Below are positions 24,497-33,088 of a DNA stretch of 56,052 bases, one piece after another. Location of the stretch: contig NZ_JAVDDV010000021.1 in the NCBI RefSeq assembly GCF_030848565.1, forward strand, positions 1 to 56,052, given 5' to 3'. The notes beneath the pieces were generated by a model, which ran no database searches, had not been told where the DNA came from, and saw nothing but the letters and a program-made list of their open reading frames with translations. Source of the DNA: Natronolimnohabitans sp. A-GB9 (GTDB lineage: Archaea; Halobacteriota; Halobacteria; Halobacteriales; Natrialbaceae). The first letter of the stretch is position 1. Every line of letters begins with the position of its first letter. Both the position numbers and the translations under genes were made by a program.

Positions 24497-24655
24497 ATGC
24501 TCGAGACGGTCCCCTACTACGTCGAGGCGGCGATCTACGCCTACTTCCTCCTCGTCGCGGCGATCGGGTGTCTCCTCTACGGGCGGGTGTGGGTCGCCCA
24601 GCGACGGACTCGAGAGCGATCGGCCGCGGCGACAGTCGACGAGAACTCGGGCTGA
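24497..24655 (+). CDS. Small single-helix membrane protein
   Basis: A 52-residue protein starting MLETVPYYVEAAIYAYFLLV. One transmembrane helix covers about residues 11-29, then a basic cluster (QRRTRERS) and a short acidic tail. Same strand and 72 bp downstream of another small membrane protein gene; converges with the thioesterase gene. Function unknown. Confidence 0.6.
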   Translation: MLETVPYYVEAAIYAYFLLVAAIGCLLYGRVWVAQRRTRERSAAATVDENSG

Positions 24656-24668
24656 ACAGACACGAATC

Positions 24669-24681
24669 GGTCCGACAGTAT
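24669..24681. repeat. Half end of a family B repeat at the thioesterase stop
   Basis: GGTCCGACAGTAT on the plus strand; read on the minus strand, TAA of the thioesterase stop shares its last A with ATACTGTCGGACC. Only one arm is present. Confidence 0.6.
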
Positions 24682-25163
24682 TACGGCCGAAAGATCCGAT
24701 AGGCGGCCTGTCCGGTCGCTACTTCCGTGGTCTCGCCGTCCGGCGTCGTACTCTCGACGGTCACCTCACTGACGCCGACGCTCCCGCCGACCCGAACCAC
24801 GTCGGCCGTCGCCGATAGGTTACCCGTCGCCGGCCGGAGGTAGTTGACGTTCAAGTTAATCGTCGCGACCCGGGCCGTAAACGCATCGTCCATCTCCGTC
24901 CGGAGCGCGAGTCCGCCGGCCGTGTCGATCAGCGTCGCGGCGATCCCGCCGTGGATATCCGCCCGCTCGTCCTCCGTAGCCCCGGGCCGCGTGTTGGTCA
25001 GTTTCTCGTCGTAGGGGATCGAGAGCGTCATCGTCCCCGCGCCGACGTCGTCGACCTGTGTGCCGATCCACGAGAGAAACTCCTGGTGGTTGTCGATGTA
25101 GTGTTGAACCATTCCTTCGAGATCGTCGAACTGCTCGAGCATCGTCTGCAGATCTTCTGCCAT
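24681..25163 (-). CDS. PaaI-type hotdog thioesterase
   Basis: A 160-residue hotdog-fold protein. ADIHGGIAATLIDTAGGLAL contains the HGG and the conserved Asp of the PaaI/YdiI active site, followed by ARVATINLNVNYLRPA, the typical central strands. It would hydrolyse acyl-CoA thioesters, substrate unknown. The stop is overlapped by a family B repeat arm. ATG 25163 gives normal family length with a short helical N-terminus. Confidence 0.93.
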   Translation of the reverse strand: MAEDLQTMLEQFDDLEGMVQHYIDNHQEFLSWIGTQVDDVGAGTMTLSIPYDEKLTNTRPGATEDERADIHGGIAATLIDTAGGLALRTEMDDAFTARVATINLNVNYLRPATGNLSATADVVRVGGSVGVSEVTVESTTPDGETTEVATGQAAYRIFRP

Positions 25164-25255
25164 GAGAGGCGATCACAGGCCGACGCTCTTTACGGCTCCG
25201 TTTCCCGTCGCTCGCCCCGCAAAGCGTTTTTCACCTGCGGGTGGGCCATGGGAGC

Positions 25256-26650
25256 ATGATATTCGACAGGAGGACCACGCTTTCGCTGACCGGCGCCGTT
25301 CTCGCCGGCATGATCGGTCGCGCTGGCGCTGCCGACACGGACACGTTCGACGACGACGACGAAACAGCCGACTTCCCGGCACTCGAGTTCGTCACCGAGC
25401 CCGACGTCGACGTCGACGCCCTCGCCGAACAGATACGTGGCAACGTCGCCGTCTCGCTCGCGTTGCTCGCCCAACTACGCGAGGACGGTCCCGGCGAGAA
25501 CCTGTTTTTCTCGCCGTACAGCGTCTCCGTCGCGCTGGCGATGACCTACGCCGGTGCCCGCGGCGAGACGGCCGACGAGATGGGCGACGCGATGGAGTAC
25601 GTCCTCGAAGACGAGACGCTGCACGCGGCGTTCGGCGCGCTCGAAGCGGAGTTCGAGCAGCGAAACGAGGACGGCGCGGACGTCGATCGCCCTGTCCCGG
25701 CGGACGACGGCAACGGCAACGGCGACGAGGGCGAGAGGGAGGGGGAGGAGGAAGACGGTCCCGCGTTCCAGTTGGCGAGTGCGAACGCGATCTGGGGCGA
25801 CGAGAACTACCCGTTCGACGACGGCTACGTCGACTTGCTCGAGACCTACTACGGGGCCGGCGAGCGCCTCGTCGACTTCGAGGGCGATCCGGAGGGGGCC
25901 CGCGAGGAGATCAACGAGTGGGTCGAAACGCAGACGAACGACCGAATCGAGGACCTGCTGCCGGCCGGCTCGGTCGACGAGGCAACCCGACTCGTCCTTA
26001 CGAACGCCGTCTACTTCCTGGCGGCCTGGGAACACGAGTTCAATCCCGACGCTACCGAACCGACGCCGTTTACGAGTCTCGACGGGACCGAGACCGACGT
26101 CGAGACGATGCACCAGACCAGGGAACTGCGATACGCCGACGTCGACGGCCACCAGTTCGTCGAACTCCCCTACGCCAACGGCCAGACGAGCATGGTCGTC
26201 CTCCTGCCTGCCGAGGGCGAGTTCGAATCCTTCGAGGCGTCGCTGACGGTCGACCGACTGGCGACCATGCTCGAGGCAGCCGACGTCCTCGAGGTCGAAC
26301 TCGCGTTTCCCCGGTTCGGTATCGAGTCGCAGTTCAGCCTCGTCGAACCGCTGGCGGAGCTGGGCATGGAACGAGCCTTCGACGAGCGTTCCGACTTCGG
26401 CGGGATGGAAGGCGACGACGAGGAGGTGTTCATCGACGACGTCGTCCACCAGAGCTTCGTGGAGGTCGACGAGGAAGGGACCGAGGCAGCGGCCGCGACC
26501 GCGGTCGTGATGGAAGACGAAGCCGCCGAACCGGTAGAGCGGGTCGAGATGAGCGTCGACCGACCGTTCCTGTTTTACATCCGGGATCGGCCGACCGAGA
26601 CGCCGCTTTTCTGGGGGCGTGTCGTAGACGGAGAAACGCTTCAGGAGTGA
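25256..26650 (+). CDS. Secreted serpin
   Basis: A 464-residue serine protease inhibitor homologue. The N-terminus MIFDRRTTLSLTGAVLAGMIGRAGAA is a Tat-like signal. The serpin body contains NLFFSPYSVSVALAMTYAGARGETADEM, LVLTNAVYFLAAWEHEF (breach/shutter region) and VDRPFLFYIRDRPT...FWGRV (C-terminal signature). The reactive loop hinge EEGTEAAAATA, with small residues at P12-P9, suggests an inhibitory serpin. Counting from the hinge Gly as P15 puts Glu at P1 (MEDE-A). An acidic insert (about residues 142-165) is unusual. ATG 25256 gives a compact signal. Its end overlaps the converging gene by 10 bp. Confidence 0.93.
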   Translation: MIFDRRTTLSLTGAVLAGMIGRAGAADTDTFDDDDETADFPALEFVTEPDVDVDALAEQIRGNVAVSLALLAQLREDGPGENLFFSPYSVSVALAMTYAGARGETADEMGDAMEYVLEDETLHAAFGALEAEFEQRNEDGADVDRPVPADDGNGNGDEGEREGEEEDGPAFQLASANAIWGDENYPFDDGYVDLLETYYGAGERLVDFEGDPEGAREEINEWVETQTNDRIEDLLPAGSVDEATRLVLTNAVYFLAAWEHEFNPDATEPTPFTSLDGTETDVETMHQTRELRYADVDGHQFVELPYANGQTSMVVLLPAEGEFESFEASLTVDRLATMLEAADVLEVELAFPRFGIESQFSLVEPLAELGMERAFDERSDFGGMEGDDEEVFIDDVVHQSFVEVDEEGTEAAAATAVVMEDEAAEPVERVEMSVDRPFLFYIRDRPTETPLFWGRVVDGETLQE

Positions 26651-27507
26651 GCGGGTCGAACCCGCACCCGGACTCGCTCACCGACGTCGAACGTCCGGTC
26701 CGGACAGATCAGCTTCGCGCCGAAGTCGGCGTCTCGAGCGCAAAACAGCGAGAGTCCGGTGATCGACTCGCCGTTGGCCGTGACGACGACGTCGTCCCAG
26801 GTGATCGTCCGTCCGCAAGCGACGCCGAGACGGTCGTCGTTCAGTGAGACGGGACCGTCCGTGTCGACGCCGTGTCGACCGCCACCGTCGTAGTGGGGGA
26901 GCCCGCCGTCTACCACGCCGCCATCGTCGGCTCGGACGCCAACGAACGTCTCGTCGGGGTCAGGATGTGTCGGTTCGTCGAGGACGGCGTAGGTGTCGCC
27001 GGTCGCGACGACCCTGCCGGTGCCGTCCCACTCGAGCGGACGAACGTCGACGCCCACCTCGAGTCGCAGCGATCCCGACGCGCGGTGGGGGTTCTGGTCG
27101 GGCCGTCGGAAGCCGACGTGGAGGTGGTTGTCGACCCAGGGAGCGAAGAAGCCGGCGCGGACGAGCGTTCCGAGCGACTCGCCACGCTCGACGTGCTGTC
27201 CTGGCTCGACCGCGGGGTCGACGTGAAGGACGCGGGCCGTCAACCCCTCGAGCTCGGCCGGGCCGTCGCACTCGAGGAGGATCAGATAGTCGTGTTCGGG
27301 TGCGTAGGGTTTCGGCGGCGCCGTGACGGTCCTGGTCTCGAGGACGGTTCCCGAGACGGGACTCGGGGCGGCAGTCGTCCGCCCATCCCGTAACGTCCCG
27401 GGATAGCAATCGATCGCACAACCCTCGTCGTGGGCCGGATACGGCGAGTTGTACAACGAAAAGCGCTCGTACTCGGCCAGCATCGACTCCGGAACTGTCA
27501 CGGCCAT
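26641..27507 (-). CDS. Peptidase M23-like haloarchaeal protein
   Basis: A 288-residue protein. Residues 25-150 resemble an M23/LytM or biotinyl-like beta fold: HDEGCAIDCYPG, APSPVSGTVLETRTV, LVRAGFFAPWVDNHLHVGFR. The H..D and HxH pattern would be the zinc site. A C-terminal beta domain follows (CGRTITWDDVVVTANGESITGLSLFCARDADFGAKLICPD). No signal peptide is present, so it probably works in the cytoplasm, and a classical cell-wall role is unlikely. It converges with the serpin gene and overlaps it by 10 bp. Function uncertain. Confidence 0.6.
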   Translation of the reverse strand: MAVTVPESMLAEYERFSLYNSPYPAHDEGCAIDCYPGTLRDGRTTAAPSPVSGTVLETRTVTAPPKPYAPEHDYLILLECDGPAELEGLTARVLHVDPAVEPGQHVERGESLGTLVRAGFFAPWVDNHLHVGFRRPDQNPHRASGSLRLEVGVDVRPLEWDGTGRVVATGDTYAVLDEPTHPDPDETFVGVRADDGGVVDGGLPHYDGGGRHGVDTDGPVSLNDDRLGVACGRTITWDDVVVTANGESITGLSLFCARDADFGAKLICPDRTFDVGERVRVRVRPAHS

Positions 27508-27569
27508 CGGTCGTCGGCTCCGACTGGGCGGCGAGAACGTTTAGGTCCGTCGAGACGAACGCCGAACCG

Positions 27570-28295
27570 ATGCGAATTCTTCGGGGCCGTAGAGCCACGA
27601 TCGAGGCCGATCGCGAGATCAGCCGGCGACTGCTCTCGATCGCCGCCGATGGCGAGTGTGCGGTTCGGGTCTGGACGCCACATCGCCAGATCGCCTTCGG
27701 CCGACGCGACCGGCAACTCGAGGGGTACGACCGTGCTCGAGAGCTCGCACGCGACGGCGGATTCCCCTCGGTCGAGCGCGATGTCGGGGGACGGGCGGTC
27801 GCCTACGACGGCGAGACGACACTGGCCTTTGCTCGTGCCGAACCGGTTACCGACTTCCGACGGGGGACCGACGAGCGATACGAACGTGCGACGGCCGCCG
27901 TCGAACGGGCACTCACCACACTCGAAAGCGGTCTCGAGCCCGTCCGCGGCGAACCCGACGACTCGTTCTGTCCGGGCGCACACTCGCTGTCGGTCACGGC
28001 TGCGGACGGTGGGCTGCGCAAGATCGTCGGCATCGCCCAACGCGTTCGCCAGGATGCCGCCGTCGTCGCCGGCACCGTTCTCGTCGCGAATCGGGACCCG
28101 CTCGCGGCCGTCCTCGAGGACGTCTACGGCGCGCTCGCGGTACCGTTCGATCCCGAGTCGGTCGGCACCGTCGCGGACGCGAACGCGGACGGGACGGTAT
28201 CGCCACCTGACGTCCGATCAGCGCTCGAGGACGCCCTCGTTGGCCACCGGGCGAACGTGACGGTCGAATCCGTCGGCGAGTCGAGAACGGAATGA
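27570..28295 (+). CDS. Lipoate-protein ligase A family protein
   Basis: A 241-residue member of the BPL/LplA/LipB fold. Visible are VWTPHRQIAFGRRD, then VERDVGGRAVAYDGETTLAFAR (the family R..GG.AV motif), DDSFCPGAHSLSV and KIVGIAQRVR.DAAVVAGTVLV, with the probable catalytic Lys in RKIVG. It would transfer lipoate or a related acyl group to a carrier protein. No lipoylated 2-oxoacid dehydrogenase gene is near. ATG 27570 is 20 bp from a start-like region shared with the divergent M23-like gene (63 bp apart). Confidence 0.88.
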   Translation: MRILRGRRATIEADREISRRLLSIAADGECAVRVWTPHRQIAFGRRDRQLEGYDRARELARDGGFPSVERDVGGRAVAYDGETTLAFARAEPVTDFRRGTDERYERATAAVERALTTLESGLEPVRGEPDDSFCPGAHSLSVTAADGGLRKIVGIAQRVRQDAAVVAGTVLVANRDPLAAVLEDVYGALAVPFDPESVGTVADANADGTVSPPDVRSALEDALVGHRANVTVESVGESRTE

Positions 28296-28373
28296 GGGGG
28301 TAACGTTTTTCCGCTCCGGACCGACCCGGTCGAGTATGAGCGTTCGAGCGAGACCGATCGCGGAGGGATATCG

Positions 28374-28868
28374 ATGACGACAGCGCCTGCGGACGACCAG
28401 TGGGACGAACTCCTCGAGGACGCGACGGCTATCGCCGAGGAGTACCGCGACGACGGCTGGGACGCGGTCGTCCTCGAACCCGAGCGCGTCGTGCCGGTCG
28501 ACGACGAGACACGAATCGGCTTCGACGTCCGTGTCTCCGACGATGAGTACGACCTCGTCGCCGCGCTGATCGAAGACGGCGACGTGACGATCACCGCAGC
28601 CGACGTCTACTACCGACCGCCCGAAAACGAGACTGACCGCCGAATCGCACTCGCAGTCGAGCGCGACGAGGAGACGGAGACCGCCGTGTTCGTCCCGCTA
28701 ACCTACGACGTCGAGGCGTCGCGGTCGGTCTTCGAGACGGCTCTCGAAGGGGGAGAGCTCCTGGCACACGTGATTCCCGAGTCGGCCGGCGACGGCCCCG
28801 AGAACTGGCTGACCTTCTCACACGACGATCCGTCGCTGTTCCTCGAGGCCGACGACCTCGAGGGCTGA
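28374..28868 (+). CDS. Conserved haloarchaeal protein (DUF7529-like)
   Basis: A 164-residue very acidic soluble protein with DDGWDAVVLEPERVVPVDDETRIGFDVRVSDDEYD followed by TITAADVYYRPPENETDRRIALAVERDEETETAVFVPLTYD. I associate it with a haloarchaeal family of unknown function, but I am unsure of the number. Downstream of the lipoate ligase-like gene by 78 bp. The last A of its stop (TGA 28866-28868) is also the first base of family A repeat copy A2. Confidence 0.8.
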   Translation: MTTAPADDQWDELLEDATAIAEEYRDDGWDAVVLEPERVVPVDDETRIGFDVRVSDDEYDLVAALIEDGDVTITAADVYYRPPENETDRRIALAVERDEETETAVFVPLTYDVEASRSVFETALEGGELLAHVIPESAGDGPENWLTFSHDDPSLFLEADDLEG

Positions 28869-28948
28869 TACGGTCTCCTGTCGTCACTGCCCGCCGATCG
28901 CCGCCCCCGTCCTGGCGATCGGCGGGACATCGGGACAGCAGTCCGGAT
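28868..28948. repeat. Family A palindromic repeat, copy A2 (full, inverted)
   Basis: 81 bp, nearly the reverse complement of copy A1. Left ATACGGTCTCCTGTC, right GACAGCAGTCCGGAT (one change from CCGTAT), inner stem CGCCGATCGCC/GGCGATCGGCG. It begins at the last base of the upstream stop codon. Confidence 0.85.
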
Positions 28949-28986
28949 GAAAGCGATCACGAGGGCGAGGCGCAGTCCGCTCCCGG

Positions 28987-29952
28987 TCAGCACGAATCGA
29001 ACTCGAACGTCCCGTTGAGTGCCATCGAGTGGTCGTCGTAGTAGGCATAGAGGTTTCGAGGGGCGGTGTATCGGCCGCCGTAGTGGCCGACGGGCCCGTT
29101 CGTGTCGATGATGTTGTCCCCGTGGTCGGTCGTAAACCGGAAGTCCGCACGGTCGTAGATCGGCTCGCCGTCGAGCCAGTAGCGGACGATACCGTCGTGG
29201 TTCGCCTCGCCGTCAGTGATCGTGTTTACGCACACGTAGTACTCGAACTCGTACCAGACGCCCGGTTCGATCTCGGGTGCTCCGAGCGCGTACGCCTCGT
29301 CCTCGAGGAGGTAATCCAGGTCACCCCAGCCAGGATGGTCCATGTGGTACGTGTTCGAGAGGAGGTGAAACGGCCCGTCAGGATCAGTACCGCGGCTTGT
29401 AACGTACAGCCGATTGCTCCAGCCGTTAGTGCCGTCGGTGTCGTCGCCGCCGGCACTGCCGGTCCCCCTCGAGATTGCGCAGTTCCAGAGCCGGCAGTTG
29501 GCCTCCGTTCGGCCGTCCATCGTCCAACTTGTATCGAGCGCGAAGTGGACACGTCCAGTGAGTTCGAACAGCCCGTCATCGAAGTCGTAGTGTGTACTCA
29601 CACCCCAATGGTCGTCCTCTCGGATCCGCATCTGTAGTGCGGTTTCGCCGGAACGCGTTGGACTGGAGACGAGCGACAAGTTGGCGCTATCACCGTTCGA
29701 TCGTCGGTAGACGTCGTCCCAGTCCTCGTAGTCGTCGTACTCGAGGTGGACGATATCGTCCGGTCTGTCACAGGTCGCCGTCGCAGTGTCGGCTCCGAGC
29801 CCGGCTATCCCGAGCACGCTCCCGCCGGCGAAGAGGCCGCCCATCTGGAGGGTGCGCCGTCTGGACACACCGTCGGTCGATCTCGCGGTCGGTTCGCGTC
29901 CGTCGTCGGTATCGTCAGTTCGGTTCTCCGCATCGGTCGTGTTCGTAACCAT
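28987..29952 (-). CDS. Secreted lectin/lyase-fold protein (Tat substrate)
   Basis: A 321-residue protein with a twin-arginine signal (SRRRTLQMGGLFAGGSVLGIAGLG, after about 28 polar residues). The mature part alternates beta strands and aromatic residues: WGVSTHYDFDDGLFELTGRVHFALD, GVWYEFEYYVCVN, GIVRYWLDGEPIYDRADFRFT. This layout is typical of concanavalin A-like jelly rolls found in polysaccharide lyases and glucanases. Catalytic residues were not assigned, so sugar binding or cleavage is an inference. ATG 29952 gives the standard signal; an earlier in-frame start adds 23 hydrophobic and basic residues before it. Confidence 0.75.
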   Translation of the reverse strand: MVTNTTDAENRTDDTDDGREPTARSTDGVSRRRTLQMGGLFAGGSVLGIAGLGADTATATCDRPDDIVHLEYDDYEDWDDVYRRSNGDSANLSLVSSPTRSGETALQMRIREDDHWGVSTHYDFDDGLFELTGRVHFALDTSWTMDGRTEANCRLWNCAISRGTGSAGGDDTDGTNGWSNRLYVTSRGTDPDGPFHLLSNTYHMDHPGWGDLDYLLEDEAYALGAPEIEPGVWYEFEYYVCVNTITDGEANHDGIVRYWLDGEPIYDRADFRFTTDHGDNIIDTNGPVGHYGGRYTAPRNLYAYYDDHSMALNGTFEFDSC

Positions 29953-30295
29953 CCGACTCGTTGTTTTATGCCAATGGGTAATTGTATCGAATCTGCTACA
30001 AAGACTAACGAGCAAAATCACGTCAGACGGTATACAGTTGTCTATCGTGGGACCGTGGTAGTGAGGGCGCTACCCGCGACCCGACGCTCGAGTCCGTACA
30101 CAGCCACTCGAACGGACGCGATCGAAACGGCCGACAGGAGACAGCACCGAATCGAGCGAGAACCGGCGACTGCGCCACGGGAACGTGTCGCCTACCGATG
30201 TAGACGAACCGTTCGCGCTCGAACAACAGTCCACAGGCGTTCTCTTATCCGTCGGTCGATAGCCACCACGGTTGGTGTACTGCCGGACAGCAGTG
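29953..30295. other. Intergenic region upstream of the secreted lectin-fold gene
   Basis: About 340 bases between the two minus-strand genes. AT-rich DNA (29960-30050) probably holds the promoter of the secreted protein. The right end contains the single repeat arm at 30277-30298. No gene was recognised. Confidence 0.45.
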
Positions 30296-30298
30296 TCA
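30277..30298. repeat. Single arm of a family B repeat at the DUF5806 stop
   Basis: GTACTGCCGGACAGCAGTGTCA. Read on the minus strand it gives TGACACTGCTGTCCGGCAGTAC, matching the right arm of full copies with an extra AC. The gene's TGA stop lies in the GTGAC part of the motif. Confidence 0.6.
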
Positions 30299-30943
30299 CT
30301 CCTCGGTCTCCTCCCGTTCTCGGAGTTCTTCGCTGGCCTCGCGAACTTCGCGCATCACACTCGAGATCCGTTCCTCGGCCTCGAGTTCCTCCTCGACGGA
30401 GAGGTCGACGCCCTCGACCTCGAGTAAGAACTTGGCGACCTCGGTCGACTCGTACATCACGTCGTCGAGTTCCTCGGCAGTAAAGAAGTCACACATCGCG
30501 CCGTAGAGGAAGGTCGCCCCCGCCTTTCGGACCTTCTCTTCGAAGGAGGCTCGGGCCTGGTTGACCGCCTGCGGAGTGTAGGTGTCGGTCATGAAGGGGA
30601 CGAGTTCGGGTAAGTTCTCGCCGATCTTGGTCATCTCGACGCCGGTCTCGGTCCGGAAATCCGAACAGAGGCGGGCGATAGCCCACTCGCGGGCGGTGAT
30701 ATAGGTTCGCTCCCGCAGGAAGTCGTTGACGCGATCGTACTGGGCGCCGTCCATCTTCTTGAAGCGGGCGTACTTCTGGACGTCCTCGGGGACGTCACGT
30801 TCCTGGGGTTCGGGGTCCGGAACGTCGGGCATCGGTCCGTCGTCGGTTCCATCGGCACCATCCTCGCCGTCGTCGCTGGTCACGTCAGCAGGGGACTCCT
30901 CGTCGGCCTCGAACCGGGAGGCGTTCAGTCCGTCCTCATCCAT
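30296..30943 (-). CDS. DUF5806 family protein
   Basis: A 215-residue soluble protein. The first 50 residues are an acidic low-complexity tail. The domain follows: VPEDVQKYARFKKMDGAQYDRVNDFLRERTYITAREWAIARLCSDFRTETGVEMTKIGENLPELVPFM, then a helical end rich in Glu. The pattern matches a haloarchaeal family of unknown function (DUF5806, from memory). REWAIARLCSDF could be part of an HTH, but this is speculative. ATG 30943 is 137 bp from the divergent thiolase start. Confidence 0.82.
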   Translation of the reverse strand: MDEDGLNASRFEADEESPADVTSDDGEDGADGTDDGPMPDVPDPEPQERDVPEDVQKYARFKKMDGAQYDRVNDFLRERTYITAREWAIARLCSDFRTETGVEMTKIGENLPELVPFMTDTYTPQAVNQARASFEEKVRKAGATFLYGAMCDFFTAEELDDVMYESTEVAKFLLEVEGVDLSVEEELEAEERISSVMREVREASEELREREETEE

Positions 30944-31080
30944 GGCCGCGTATTACCAGCAACCCGAGATAAGGATTGTTCTCGAGTGTCCCGACAGCCG
31001 CTGTTCCGACGTCGGTAAACTCCCCGTGCATTCCTGTGAGTTCTGTCGGGTTTAAGTTCGTGAGGGATGTTCGGTAATAC

Positions 31081-32217
31081 ATGTCACAGACGCCAGTCGT
31101 AGTCGAGGCGGTACGGACCCCGCAGGGGAAAGAAGACGGCGTGTTCGCCGACCTTCGCAGCGAAGATCTCTCGGTGCCGTTGATCGACGAGATCCTCGCC
31201 GAAACCGGCCTCTCCGGCGACGAAATCGACGATCTGATGTGGGGCTGTGCCCAGCAACGGGGCGAACAGGGGAACAACCTCGCCCGCGTTATCGCCTTGC
31301 TCTCCGATCTCGGTGAAGGCGTCCCCGCGACGACGATCAATCGCTGGTGTGCCTCCTCGATGCAGTCGGTGATCTCCGCATCCGACGCCATCGCTGCGGG
31401 CAACCGCGACGCCATCATCGCCGGCGGTGTCGAGAGCATGACCCGCGTCCAGATGGGCGAAAACACCCACAACGTCCACCCACGGATGGCCGAACTGTAC
31501 AACATCGGCGAACTCCAGATGGGGATGACCGCCGAGAAGGTCGCCGAGGAGTACGACATCAGCCGCGAGAAACAGGACGAGTACGCCGCCCAGAGCCAGC
31601 AACGCGCTGTCGAGGCCACCGAAGCGGGTCGTTTCGACGACGAAATCGTCCCGATCGAGACCGACGACGGAACGGTCGAGGAAGACGAGGGGCTCCGACC
31701 CGGCACCTCCGCCGAGAAGCTCGCCGAACTACCGACCGTCTTCAAGTCCGATGGCTCCGTCACGCCCGGCAACGCCTCCCAGATCTCCGATGGCGCCTCC
31801 GCACTGCTCGTCACCAGCGAGGCGTTCGCGAAAGAACACGACCTCGAGATCCTGGCCGAGGTCGGCACGAACAACGTCGCCGGCGTCGACCCGACCGTCA
31901 TGGGGATCGGTCCGGTACCCGCGACGCGTGGCCTGCTCGAGCGCAACGGGCGCGACATCGACGATTACGATCTGGTCGAACTCAACGAGGCCTTCGCCAG
32001 CCAGTCGATCTACTCACGTGACGAACTCGGGATCGATCCCGAGATCTTCAACGTCAACGGCGGTGCCATCGCCATCGGACACCCGCTTGGCGCCTCGGGC
32101 GCACGCCTCCCCGTCACCCTGATCCACGAACTCAGGAAGCGTGGCGGCGGCCGCGGACTCGCGACGCTGTGTGTCGGCTTCGGTCAAGGTGCGGCGATCG
32201 AGTTCGAAGTCAACTGA
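31081..32217 (+). CDS. Thiolase (acetyl-CoA C-acetyltransferase)
   Basis: A 378-residue thiolase. The acyl-accepting Cys90 lies in TINRWCASSMQS; the other signatures are NVNGGAIAIGHPLGASGAR (His) and LCVGFGQGAAI (second Cys). It condenses two acetyl-CoA or cleaves 3-ketoacyl-CoA, in beta-oxidation or polyhydroxyalkanoate/mevalonate pathways. A fatty acyl-CoA synthetase is encoded at 36863-38857, which supports fatty acid use. ATG 31081 starts the domain directly. The stop codon overlaps the divergent repeat copy A5. Confidence 0.95.
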   Translation: MSQTPVVVEAVRTPQGKEDGVFADLRSEDLSVPLIDEILAETGLSGDEIDDLMWGCAQQRGEQGNNLARVIALLSDLGEGVPATTINRWCASSMQSVISASDAIAAGNRDAIIAGGVESMTRVQMGENTHNVHPRMAELYNIGELQMGMTAEKVAEEYDISREKQDEYAAQSQQRAVEATEAGRFDDEIVPIETDDGTVEEDEGLRPGTSAEKLAELPTVFKSDGSVTPGNASQISDGASALLVTSEAFAKEHDLEILAEVGTNNVAGVDPTVMGIGPVPATRGLLERNGRDIDDYDLVELNEAFASQSIYSRDELGIDPEIFNVNGGAIAIGHPLGASGARLPVTLIHELRKRGGGRGLATLCVGFGQGAAIEFEVN

Positions 32218-32298
32218 GACGGATTGCTGTAACGGTCTACCGGCGCAACCGCCGCCCAGGTCGCGGTTGCGCCGACAATGACGTACAGGAGACCGTAT
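32217..32298. repeat. Family A palindromic repeat, copy A5 (divergent, full)
   Basis: 82 bp, from AGACGG at the last base of the thioesterolytic thiolase stop codon to CCGTAT. Outer arm CTGTA/TACAG replaces CTGTC/GACAG of A1. The inner stem GGCGCAACCGC/GCGGTTGCGCC (11 bp, perfect) has a different sequence from A1-A3 but pairs fully. Confidence 0.75.
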
Positions 32299-32443
32299 GA
32301 GACGGACGGCGAGATTCGGCCGCCGATTCACGCTTTCTCGAGCGTGACACCGACGGACGATCGTTTCGAGACGCGAACCAGAACACTGCTATACAACCCG
32401 ACATCACCGGATCTTTAGATAGCTCGAGCCCGTCGAAACTGGT

Positions 32444-32812
32444 ATGAGCAACCTCCTGTTGGCGGCGATCATCGGCATTCCGCTGGCCTGGCACCTCGGC
32501 CTCACGGCGTTTGCCTACTACGACGCACCGCGGGTCGGGCTCGAGCCGCGCTCGAAGTGGGTCGCGATCGTCTTTCTGATCCCGCTGATCGGCTTTTTCA
32601 TCTACATCTTCGAGCGCAGCGAACTCGACTACGATCCCGACGAGGACCCCTACAAAGGCCACAACTTCAACATCCATCCCTCGCGGGCCGACGATGCGCC
32701 GGTCCGTTCTCGTGGCGACGACCGACCGGATCCCGACGACGCGGACTGGGATGGGACGGGCGGCGCCGACAGCACGGACGACGAGGAGTGGGGCAACCGG
32801 CGCAGCGAGTAG
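32444..32812 (+). CDS. Small membrane protein with PLDc_N-like domain
   Basis: A 122-residue protein. Two transmembrane helices: LLLAAIIGIPLAWHLGLTAFAYY and WVAIVFLIPLIGFFIYIFERSELDY, the second like the short PLDc_N domain (phospholipase D nuclease N-terminal-like membrane helix). The C-terminal 55 residues are acidic and probably unstructured in the cytoplasm. Function unknown. ATG 32444 fits well; a TTTAGATA patch near 32411 may be its TATA box. Confidence 0.8.
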   Translation: MSNLLLAAIIGIPLAWHLGLTAFAYYDAPRVGLEPRSKWVAIVFLIPLIGFFIYIFERSELDYDPDEDPYKGHNFNIHPSRADDAPVRSRGDDRPDPDDADWDGTGGADSTDDEEWGNRRSE

Positions 32813-32856
32813 AGAGCAAGTGACGCCGGCGACATAGCTGCCAATGCCGACGCTGC

Positions 32857-32934
32857 TACTGCCGGACGGAACGGGTGTGAGCATTTTCGCTTCCATCAGG
32901 CGAACCCGCTTCAGTGACTGCTGTCCGGCAGTAT
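32857..32934. repeat. Family B palindromic repeat, copy B2 (full)
   Basis: 78 bp, TACTGCCGGACGG at the left and CTGTCCGGCAGTAT at the right. CAGTGACTGCTGTCC motif and a GCTTCCATCAGGCG interior close to that of B1. Not adjacent to a stop codon; it lies about 45 bp after one. Confidence 0.8.
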
Positions 32935-33088
32935 GACGAACGCGGCTCACCGAAATCGAGGGAGTCGCCGCCAATGGAGACACGCTCGAGCCAGCAGTCG
33001 ATTCCGATCGACCCCGCTCTCCCCGTGACCGAACCGCACGTCACACTGACATGAGTAGCGTTTTGGCCTAGAAGCGGTCAGGCCAGCT

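Noticed and set aside
25162-26847. 561-residue Arg-rich open frame overlapping the serpin
   Set aside because: Strongly basic and repetitive, a frame shadow of the serpin gene; halophile proteins are acidic.
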